From an uncultured Thiotrichaceae bacterium (GTDB lineage: Bacteria; Pseudomonadota; Gammaproteobacteria; Thiotrichales; Thiotrichaceae), in the NCBI GenBank assembly GCA_902727945.1, contig CACVAV010000129.1, positions 1 to 7,560 on the forward strand: a stretch of DNA of 7,560 nt, given 5' to 3'. How positions within the stretch are numbered: position 1 is the first letter of the stretch; the number at the start of each line of letters is the position of its first letter. This document shows, one piece after another, positions 1 to 4,684 of the stretch. The notes beneath the pieces were generated by a model, which was given only the letters and a program-made list of their open reading frames with translations, was not told the origin of the DNA and did no database searches. The translations under genes were made by a program, and so were the position numbers.

Positions 1-38
1 CCCGATGCTCCGCTGCCGATTATCAATACGTCATACAT
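1..38 (-). CDS. nadB: L-aspartate oxidase NadB, N-terminal fragment (cut by window edge)
   Basis: Read on the minus strand from the ATG at 38-36, the twelve complete codons plus a partial Gly codon give MYDVLIIGSGASG. This is the start of an FAD-binding Rossmann fold with its GxGxxG-type dinucleotide loop. E. coli NadB has nearly the same stretch (DVLIIGSGAAG) near its N-terminus, and in E. coli and relatives nadB lies divergent to rpoE, as here. NadB oxidises L-aspartate to iminoaspartate, the first step of de novo NAD synthesis. An AAGGA ribosome-binding site lies at 54-50, 11 nt before the start. What is seen is only an FAD-binding N-terminus; the assignment to NadB rather than another flavoprotein rests on position and on this short match. 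Confidence 0.8.
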   Translation of the reverse strand, partial: MYDVLIIGSGAS

Positions 39-232
39 GGCTGTCTGTGTCCTTAAATCACTGCGTCACTCACCCGTTTATTCTATTCTTATCGGGTGCA
101 CTGTAGCATAATACACCTTTATTGAGTTTCAGACTGAATTTAGGGACTCTTAAAAACATACCGAAAGTTATGCATGCCGGATAGTTGGCACGCTGTTTAG
201 GTATGAAAATAACTTTAAGGAGATAAGCCCGA
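39..232. promoter_or_regulatory. nadB-rpoE divergent intergenic region
   Basis: These 194 bases must hold the start signals for both nadB (leftward) and the rpoE operon (rightward). For nadB, a TATTAT -10-like hexamer is present on the minus strand at 113-108, but no good -35 box sits 16-18 nt upstream. For rpoE I looked for the sigma-E consensus (GGAACTT, about 16 nt, TCAAA/TCTGA) expected of an autoregulated rpoE promoter and found no convincing match. GGACTCT at 144-150 and GAATTT at 136-141 are the nearest -35-like strings and lack a -10 partner. A sigma-70-like TTGGCA at 185-190 also lacks a well-spaced -10. An 11-bp palindrome, TTCAGACTGAA, sits at 128-138. Promoter positions are therefore unresolved. 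Confidence 0.5.
217..222 (+). promoter_or_regulatory. Ribosome-binding site of rpoE
   Basis: AAGGAG lies 10 nt before the ATG at 233. It is the strongest Shine-Dalgarno match on the plus strand of the window and fixes the rpoE start, which also gives exactly the 191-residue length of E. coli RpoE. The stop codon of a seven-codon upstream ORF (203-226) falls just after it. Confidence 0.8.
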
Positions 233-808
233 ATGGGCGAAAATCACACTGATCTTGATCTGGTCCGTAGAGTCCAGGCAGGCGAAAAAAAATCTTTTGA
301 TGTGCTGGTGCTTAAATATCAGCACAAAGTGATTAACCTGATTATGCGTTATGTGCGTGATCATGACGCTGCACAAGATGTCGCACAAGAGGCCTTCATC
401 AAGGCCTACCGTGGCCTGAAGAACTTTCGGGGGGACTCTGCTTTTTATACCTGGTTATACCGGATTGCCATTAATACGGCGAAGAATCATCTGGTCTCTC
501 AGGGGCGCAGAACACCGGCAACTGATATTGATGCAGAAGAAGCGGAACAATATGGTGGTGAGTCAGCTCTAAAGGAATACGGTACGCCGGAACGGGAAGC
601 ACTCAAGGATGAGATTCAGGATGCGATCAATCAGTCGATTGAGGCATTGCCTGAAGACTTGCGCACAGCAATTGTATTGCGTGAGTTAGAAGGAATGACG
701 TACGAGGAAATAGCAGTGACGATGGAATGTCCGATAGGAACAGTACGTTCGCGGATATTCCGGGCGCGCGAGGCGATTGATAAAGTATTGCAACCACTGC
801 TCAATTGA
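233..808 (+). CDS. rpoE: RNA polymerase sigma factor RpoE (AlgU/sigma-24)
   Basis: This is the ECF (group 4) sigma factor that directs RNA polymerase to envelope-stress promoters. The 191 residues match E. coli RpoE in length and along most of the chain. Sigma region 2 spans about residues 22-90 and includes DVAQEAFIKAYRGL (49-62), the core-binding and -10-recognition helices, and FRGDSAFYTWLYRIAINTAK (65-84). Sigma region 4 spans about 130-183, with ELEGMTYEEIAVTMECPIGT (151-170) and the recognition helix TVRSRIFRAREAI (170-182). It is the first gene of an operon with rseA, whose product should hold it inactive at the inner membrane. AlgU/MucABC of Pseudomonas is the equivalent system. Autoregulation is usual in the family, but I could not find its promoter here. 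Confidence 0.97.
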   Translation: MGENHTDLDLVRRVQAGEKKSFDVLVLKYQHKVINLIMRYVRDHDAAQDVAQEAFIKAYRGLKNFRGDSAFYTWLYRIAINTAKNHLVSQGRRTPATDIDAEEAEQYGGESALKEYGTPEREALKDEIQDAINQSIEALPEDLRTAIVLRELEGMTYEEIAVTMECPIGTVRSRIFRAREAIDKVLQPLLN

Positions 809-844
809 TAAGAGCAGGGTGTAAATCTGTAAGCGGGTGAAAAC

Positions 845-1561
845 ATGAAAACAAAACAGAATGAATTTTTGTCAGCGGTTCTGGATGATGAAGCTGGTGA
901 ATTTGAACGAAGACGGTTGTTGGGTGAGCTATGTGATGATGCTGAGTTAGGACAAACCCTTAATCGCTATTCGCTGGTGGGCGAAGCTATGCGTTCCCAA
1001 CAGCGAACCGTCGTGGATAGCGGAAGTTTTCTGGCGGGCATTCAGGCTCAACTGGAAGATGAGCCTGTGTATGACCAGGTAGTGGTTGCGGCGGCGGTAA
1101 ACGATGTGGTGCAAGGTGGTAGTCAAAGCGTTAGCCACAGTGATGATCAGTCTTCCGGGACAGTATCCGCTAAGCAACCCTGGCATCGCGACAATACAGC
1201 GCGTTACGCCATGGCGGCCAGTGTGGCTGTTGCAGCATTAGCCAGTGTGTTGTTAGTGCAAAATACCGGCTCACAGCCTGAGATTGCTGAAACAAGGGCG
1301 AAAGCAGAGGTGAAAACAGAATCACCTGCTGTGCTTAAATCCATTGCAGTAGTCGATGCTGAAACTACTGTAGCGAGTGACAGTGAGGCAGCGGTTGCAG
1401 CAGCTAAGCCCATCAGTGGCCGCAATGGCTCCATTCGCAGAGTGACCAGCCCGGATCAGCGAACGGCAGATACGCTGAAACAATATGTCACTTTACACAT
1501 GCAATACCGCTCGAGTAACGGTATTGCCCCTTCTATACAGGCGGTTTCATACGCGCAATGA
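845..1561 (+). CDS. rseA: Anti-sigma-E factor RseA (MucA-like)
   Basis: This is a single-pass inner-membrane anti-sigma factor that sequesters RpoE until proteolysis (DegS, then RseP in the known pathway) releases it. The cytoplasmic N-terminal domain (about residues 1-75) has the family signature: an opening helix with LSAVLDDEAGEFE (9-21), then NRYSLVGEAMR (40-50). A low-complexity linker leads to one transmembrane helix at about 121-138 (Ala/Val/Leu-rich, after Arg120). The periplasmic part (139-238) is Ala/Val/Glu/Ser-rich and ends in a conserved-looking segment with QYVTLHMQYRSSNG followed by AVSYAQ, which resembles the C-terminus of MucA/RseA proteins. At 238 residues it is longer than E. 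coli RseA (216) or MucA (194), mainly in the linkers. It begins 36 nt after rpoE with a GGTGA site at 836-840. Its TGA overlaps the rseB start as ATGA, implying translational coupling. Confidence 0.93.
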   Translation: MKTKQNEFLSAVLDDEAGEFERRRLLGELCDDAELGQTLNRYSLVGEAMRSQQRTVVDSGSFLAGIQAQLEDEPVYDQVVVAAAVNDVVQGGSQSVSHSDDQSSGTVSAKQPWHRDNTARYAMAASVAVAALASVLLVQNTGSQPEIAETRAKAEVKTESPAVLKSIAVVDAETTVASDSEAAVAAAKPISGRNGSIRRVTSPDQRTADTLKQYVTLHMQYRSSNGIAPSIQAVSYAQ

Positions 1562-2448
1562 TCACAAATAAACGTCTTAGTCTATTGGGTGTACTGCTAT
1601 TATTAACAGCCTCGGGTGTTCAGGCTGCTTCAGAAGAGGGAGAGCAGCTACTAAAGAGTATGCAGTCAGCGGTGCACTCGCTGAGTTATGAAGGTAATTT
1701 GGTATTCTGGAAAGGCAATGAAATGTCGGAATACCATATCGAGCATCAACCAGGGCAGGGCAATAGTTCTGAAAGCGTTATTCAGTTAAATGCCGGGAAT
1801 GCTGGTGCGACGCAACAACAGCAGCAATTTTCTTTGGTCAATTCCAGTAGTTTGCGACTGCCCGCGCAACAGGTTTACTCTATTGACGTGGGGCAGGACG
1901 GGCAGATTGCCGGCTTGCCTTGTAAGGTGGTGGTGATTCGTCCTAAGGATAAAATGCGCTACTTATACCGCTATTGCATCCATCAGGATAGTGGCATGTT
2001 GCTCAAGTACTCGGTGATGAATCGTCAGCAGCAATTGCTTGAACAATTTATGTTTACCCAGTTGAATATCAGTTCAACTGTTGAGCAGGAAGCGCTGGTG
2101 GTTAATCAGGCCGCGATGGCTTCATCTGCCTCAACTGATCAGGAAGCCTTAGGTGTCAGTGGCTGGGATCTGAGTCAGTTACCCGCAGGCTTTAGCGTTA
2201 ATCAGGTCAGATCAATTCCGGGAAAAAATAATGCGCATCAGGTTATTTTGTCAGATGGCCTGACCTTTGTTTCGGTGTTTATTGAACCTGACAATACCGC
2301 CAAAGCCACGCGCAGGAAAGTGCCTCCTTCCGGTGCCACCAATATTCTCACCGTTGAAGTCGCCGGACATACGGTCACTATGGTCGGTGAAGTGCCTGAT
2401 GAAACGCTCCATGCAATTAAGAATGGCTTAAGGTATGTTGCCCCATAA
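1558..2448 (+). CDS. rseB: Periplasmic sigma-E regulator RseB (MucB-like)
   Basis: RseB binds the periplasmic part of RseA and shields it from DegS. In E. coli it is displaced by lipopolysaccharide. The 296 residues start with a cleavable signal peptide (hydrophobic core about residues 7-19, VQA/A cleavage near 23-24, no lipobox Cys). The N-terminal LolA-like domain shows SYEGNLVF (43-50), IAGLPCKVVVIRPKDKMRYL (117-136), SGMLLKYSV (145-153) and LLEQFMF (160-166). The C-terminal MucB/RseB domain shows GWDLSQLPAGFSV (202-214), HQVILSDGLTFVSVFIEP (227-244) and VTMVGEVPDETLHAIKNG (273-290). It is about 20 residues shorter than E. coli RseB (318). The usual block after the SYEG strand is reduced and Gln/Ser-rich (about 64-106). 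Cys122 and Cys140 could form a disulfide in the periplasm (inference). The start overlaps rseA by 4 nt. Confidence 0.93.
   Translation: MITNKRLSLLGVLLLLTASGVQAASEEGEQLLKSMQSAVHSLSYEGNLVFWKGNEMSEYHIEHQPGQGNSSESVIQLNAGNAGATQQQQQFSLVNSSSLRLPAQQVYSIDVGQDGQIAGLPCKVVVIRPKDKMRYLYRYCIHQDSGMLLKYSVMNRQQQLLEQFMFTQLNISSTVEQEALVVNQAAMASSASTDQEALGVSGWDLSQLPAGFSVNQVRSIPGKNNAHQVILSDGLTFVSVFIEPDNTAKATRRKVPPSGATNILTVEVAGHTVTMVGEVPDETLHAIKNGLRYVAP
2059..2080. repeat. Inverted repeat inside rseB
   Basis: CAGTTGAA at 2059-2066 is followed after six bases (TATCAG) by its exact reverse complement TTCAACTG at 2073-2080. The 8-bp stem could form a short hairpin in the rseB message at the junction between the two protein domains. 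It has no U-tract, so it is not an intrinsic terminator. It may be chance. Confidence 0.4.
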
Positions 2449-2500
2449 TGATTTGAATAGGTTAAGAATTAACCTAAATAATTCGGATCGGGGCGATGAA

Positions 2501-2986
2501 ATGATTGAACAAAAGGCTAGAGTGGTGAGTTTGAAGCAAGGTTATGCTTGGGTTGAGCCGTTGTCTGCGGGTAACTGTAATGGATGTGAGGCGAAATCCT
2601 CGTCGTGTTCATCGGCAGGTGCTTTTGATTTCATGAAACCTAATAGTGAAAAAATCTATGTTCAGAATCCTATCCATGCCAGACCGGGCGATGAAGTTGT
2701 TATTGGTCTGCACAGTAATGCCTTGTTGATTTATTCATTATTCGCTTATTTATTACCACTGATGAGCATGTTAGTTTTCGCCATTCTGGGTAATGAGTTG
2801 TTCACAGCGTTAAATATGCACGCTGATTTTGGCGCTGTTCTGGCGGGTATTGGTGGTTTACTGACTGGTTTTAAACTGGCAGGCTGGTTGGCGCAGAATA
2901 TCTCTAAATCAGATGATAGCGCGCCGGTTATCTTACGTCCGAATGAAAAAATTATTCAGCCTATGATGCCTGTTGGTCATGCCTGA
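2501..2986 (+). CDS. rseC: SoxR-reducing / sigma-E regulatory membrane protein RseC (MucC-like)
   Basis: This is a two-helix inner-membrane protein of the RseC/MucC family. RseC modestly affects sigma-E activity, and in E. coli it also belongs to the rsx-rseC system that re-reduces SoxR. I chose the ATG at 2501, giving 161 residues that begin MIEQKARVVSLKQGYAWVE, because E. coli RseC begins MIKEWATVVSWQNGQALV at the same point. The ORF could be opened earlier at 2435 inside rseB, adding 22 residues unlike the family. A Cys motif CNGCEAKSSSC (Cys26, Cys29, Cys36) corresponds to the family's cysteine cluster. The first membrane helix is about 74-96 with LLIYSLFAYLLPLMSML, and the second is about 110-130 with a GAVLAGIGGLLTG core. 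The ribosome-binding site is weak (GGGGCGA, about 2490-2496). It lies 52 nt after rseB and is the last gene of the operon. Confidence 0.9.
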   Translation: MIEQKARVVSLKQGYAWVEPLSAGNCNGCEAKSSSCSSAGAFDFMKPNSEKIYVQNPIHARPGDEVVIGLHSNALLIYSLFAYLLPLMSMLVFAILGNELFTALNMHADFGAVLAGIGGLLTGFKLAGWLAQNISKSDDSAPVILRPNEKIIQPMMPVGHA

Positions 2987-3021
2987 GTAGTAGCTGGTTT
3001 TTTATAACTCCGTTTATAGTG

Positions 3022-3046
3022 CAATGCCCGTTTTATGCGGGCATTG
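3022..3046. terminator. Hairpin between convergent rseC and NUDIX genes
   Basis: CAATGCCCG (3022-3030), a 7-nt loop TTTTATG, then CGGGCATTG (3038-3046) form a perfect 9-bp GC-rich stem 35 nt after the rseC stop and 25 nt beyond the NUDIX stop. Its place in an 85-nt gap between convergent genes suggests a terminator serving both strands. Neither side has a proper T-tract (TGCGTTCCGGGGTTT follows on the plus strand), so intrinsic termination may be weak or Rho may contribute. Confidence 0.65.
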
Positions 3047-3071
3047 TGCGTTCCGGGGTTTGTAGTTATTC

Positions 3072-3680
3072 TCAGTGTGCTTTTAATAAAGAAATCAAAC
3101 TAAGTGTGATCCTTGCTGTCGCGCCCCACAGTAACTCCCCGTCATATTCATTAAAATAAGCGATAGCGGCTTTTTGTTTTTGTTGTGCCAGTGTTCTATA
3201 ACGGATTTCATGATTAGCCGGATTAGCCAGCCACTGCAAGGGGATGGAAAAGGCCCGCCCGACTTCATCGGTTTGTAGCGTGAGTGAATAAGGCCATGGA
3301 ATATGGCCGACAATGGGCGTAATTCTGAAATTACTTACACTGTGATGATGTCCAAGCTGGCCTAACACCGTCACATCGTCGGGCACCACGCCAATTTCTT
3401 CATGTGCTTCCCGTAGTGCAGTCGCCTGCATATCCTGGTCATACTCTTCATATTTGCCGCCCGCAAAAGCCACCTGGCCACTGTGCCTATCCCGTTCGGT
3501 CGTGGCGCGCCGGATATAAAGCAGGTGCCAACTGTCTTCAACCCGGATAAACGGGATCAGCACACCCGCCTGTTTGTAGTCACACACTGGTTGAACGAGT
3601 GGAATATCGTGTGTCAGTTCGCCCCTGCAATCAAGGCGTTTTGCAATGTCGTGTTCTGATAGTTGATCCAGATTCTGCAT
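3072..3680 (-). CDS. NUDIX hydrolase, CoA pyrophosphatase-like (NudL/UPF0035 type)
   Basis: This 202-residue protein probably hydrolyses a nucleoside-diphosphate-linked substrate, with coenzyme A the best guess. The Nudix core runs from RDRHSGQVAFAGGK (63-76) to ALREAHEEIGV (88-98), which supplies the metal-binding REAHEE residues (90-95). The spacing from the second Gly of GG (75) to Arg90 equals that of E. coli NudL, which carries the long CoA-pyrophosphatase form of the motif. LLYIRR (53-58) matches the LLTxR start of the CoA signature. Two deviations are visible: FPGG is FAGG, and the Arg usually four residues before the signature Gly (Gly68) is Asp64, with Arg at 63 and 65 instead. Other NUDIX substrates are therefore possible. 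The start at 3680 has AAGGA at 3693-3689, inside the 3' end of the 81-codon gene that ends 5 nt upstream, so the two are probably translationally coupled. Confidence 0.88.
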   Translation of the reverse strand: MQNLDQLSEHDIAKRLDCRGELTHDIPLVQPVCDYKQAGVLIPFIRVEDSWHLLYIRRATTERDRHSGQVAFAGGKYEEYDQDMQATALREAHEEIGVVPDDVTVLGQLGHHHSVSNFRITPIVGHIPWPYSLTLQTDEVGRAFSIPLQWLANPANHEIRYRTLAQQKQKAAIAYFNEYDGELLWGATARITLSLISLLKAH

Positions 3681-3685
3681 ATGGC

Positions 3686-3931
3686 TTATCCTTTTATTTT
3701 AATGTGCCTTTCCGGTGAAAGCTTCTGCAACTCAGTCATCAGCTCTTTTACTGCCTCATCGTGTTCGGTATCAAAAGACTCATCAATTTCTGATAGCAAC
3801 GTATCGTACTGAGGCAATACACCTGCAGTATCCAGTTCTGTAATCAACTCATCAATGATGCTTTCATACTCATCGAAAGTCAGGCTGCGTAACGCATTAA
3901 TGCGGGTGAGGTAATCTTGCCGGTTGCTCAT
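3686..3931 (-). CDS. Small acidic hypothetical protein coupled to the NUDIX gene
   Basis: I do not recognise this 81-residue protein. It has 19 Asp/Glu against 8 Lys/Arg and no signal peptide, membrane segment or cysteine. It looks mostly helical: YLTRINALRSL (7-17), DEYESIIDELITELDTAG (20-37), and a second helix around DEAVKELMTELQKLS (58-72). It ends in a basic tail ERHIKIKG (74-81). The ATG at 3931 is the only full-length start, since an in-frame TGA lies 3 codons upstream at 3940-3938. The ribosome-binding site is poor. It lies downstream of a strong terminator, so it should have its own promoter; a TATGAT -10 candidate is at 3973-3968 on the minus strand, with no clear -35. Its TAA is 5 nt before the NUDIX start and inside the NUDIX translation-initiation region. 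Real coding is supported by that coupling and by the tight fit between terminator and NUDIX gene. Confidence 0.7.
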   Translation of the reverse strand: MSNRQDYLTRINALRSLTFDEYESIIDELITELDTAGVLPQYDTLLSEIDESFDTEHDEAVKELMTELQKLSPERHIKIKG

Positions 3932-3977
3932 TGGTAGTCATTAATTCTTTGAATGGTTCAGGTTTTAATCATACGTA

Positions 3978-4003
3978 AAAAGCCGACTAAGAAGTCGGCT
4001 TTT
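3978..4003. terminator. Bidirectional intrinsic terminator after the ubiG operon
   Basis: AAAAGCCGACT (3978-3988) and AGTCGGCTTTT (3993-4003) form a perfect 11-bp stem around the tetraloop AAGA. Read on the minus strand, the hairpin is followed by five T residues (complement of 3981-3977), the classic intrinsic form. It lies 55 nt beyond the stop of the lipoprotein gene and should end the deaminase-ubiG-lipoprotein transcript before the next minus-strand gene pair. The plus strand has TTTT as well, so it can also stop rightward transcription. Confidence 0.9.
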
Positions 4004-4035
4004 ATGAGTATTTATTGCTTTTGATCAATTGGTTT

Positions 4036-4059
4036 AGTATAGATCACGGTTACCATGAT
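4036..4059 (-). promoter_or_regulatory. Near-palindrome adjoining a -10-like box (putative operator/promoter)
   Basis: ATCACGGT (4043-4050), a central T, and ACCATGAT (4052-4059) form a 17-bp inverted repeat with one mismatch in eight positions, abutting the stop codon of the lipoprotein gene. On the minus strand it is followed at once by TATACT (4041-4036), a good -10 hexamer without a matching -35. On the plus strand, TTGCTT (4015-4020), 17 nt, then TATAGA (4038-4043) is also promoter-like, with the palindrome at the start of the transcript. Whether either promoter is used, or which protein might bind, cannot be told from sequence. Confidence 0.3.
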
Positions 4060-4682
4060 TACTGAACAATTCGCCCAACCGGACTACCGGCTTTAGGCAG
4101 TGGCGCATAAGGCCCTGCATGGTATTTCCAGACATAAACCGGATCTTCCAGATGCCTGATCCAATAAAGTTTGCCGGAATTGCGCCACGGATCAAGGATA
4201 ATGCCGGTATCAAAGGGTTGGCCTTTAGCCGTTACGATCAGCGTACTGTGTTCACGCCATGGGTCACCTCTGAAAGCAACCCCCCAGTAGACATCCATGG
4301 TGCGCAGGTGTTTTTTGCGTGCCATATCAGTCATAGCTTTTGCCCAGTCAGTACATAAGCCTAACTTACGCGCGCCTGAGTTGCGCAAGGTATTGTGATA
4401 CATCGGTGGCCAGGTTAATTCCCATTTTTCAGCGAGGTACATGGGGTAGACGTATGAATCATGAGCCAGCTCGACAGCTTCGTTACGGCTTATATTCGGG
4501 CCAAGGCTCAGCAGTGCGCCCGCCAATTCACGAATGTTTTTCTCGGTTTTCGGGTCCATCCGCTTCATTTGCGGGCGACCGTCACCTAAGATTTCGACAT
4601 TATCGTTAAAATTAACAGAACAACCTGAAAGAAGGGTTGCGGCAGCAATAATTGACAAAATTATTTTTTTTATGCCGGGCAT
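4059..4682 (-). CDS. Predicted lipoprotein with transglutaminase-like Cys-His-Asp arrangement
   Basis: This 207-residue protein opens with a lipoprotein signal peptide: Lys5-Lys6, a hydrophobic core (7-18) and the lipobox LSGC with Cys21 as the lipidated residue. The following residues are Ser-Val, not Asp, so outer-membrane sorting is expected under the enterobacterial +2 rule. The mature part has GLCTDWAKAMTDMA (108-121), REHSTLIV (143-150) and ILDPW (162-166). The order Cys110, His145, Asp164, with the Cys at a helix start and His/Asp in strands, is that of transglutaminase-like and papain-like thiol enzymes. I infer a periplasmic cysteine hydrolase or transglutaminase-like domain, but recognise no named family and no substrate. 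The start is 2 nt beyond the ubiG stop, with AAGGAA at 4696-4691 inside ubiG, so it is the last gene of the deaminase-ubiG operon. Pseudomonas carries mupP after ubiG; this gene takes that position without resembling it. Confidence 0.85.
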   Translation of the reverse strand: MPGIKKIILSIIAAATLLSGCSVNFNDNVEILGDGRPQMKRMDPKTEKNIRELAGALLSLGPNISRNEAVELAHDSYVYPMYLAEKWELTWPPMYHNTLRNSGARKLGLCTDWAKAMTDMARKKHLRTMDVYWGVAFRGDPWREHSTLIVTAKGQPFDTGIILDPWRNSGKLYWIRHLEDPVYVWKYHAGPYAPLPKAGSPVGRIVQ

Positions 4683-4684
4683 AG

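Noticed and set aside
136..210. Sigma-E autoregulatory promoter of rpoE
   Set aside because: No string pairs a GGAACTT-like -35 with a TCAAA/TCTGA-like -10 at 16-17 nt; calling one would be forcing the match.
631..846. Minus-strand 71-codon ORF over the end of rpoE
   Set aside because: It is a frame shadow of the well-conserved sigma region 4 coding sequence, with no ribosome-binding site or recognisable protein.
1315..1420. Ala/Val/Glu-rich low-complexity stretch in rseA considered as a tandem repeat
   Set aside because: No repeating DNA unit is visible; it is a compositionally biased periplasmic linker.
947..1434. Minus-strand ORFs of 79 and 76 codons inside rseA
   Set aside because: The Ala/Ser/Thr-rich translations mirror the Ala/Val-rich rseA coding; nothing supports them as genes.
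3095..3313. Second minus-strand ORF of 72 codons in the NUDIX gene
   Set aside because: It is a +1 frame shadow within the NUDIX reading frame; the main frame keeps an intact C-terminus, so there is no frameshift.
4119..4609. Two plus-strand ORFs (79 and 89 codons) opposite the lipoprotein gene
   Set aside because: They lie fully antisense to a gene with a clear signal peptide, lipobox and good ribosome-binding site, overlap each other in different frames and show no domain-like sequence.
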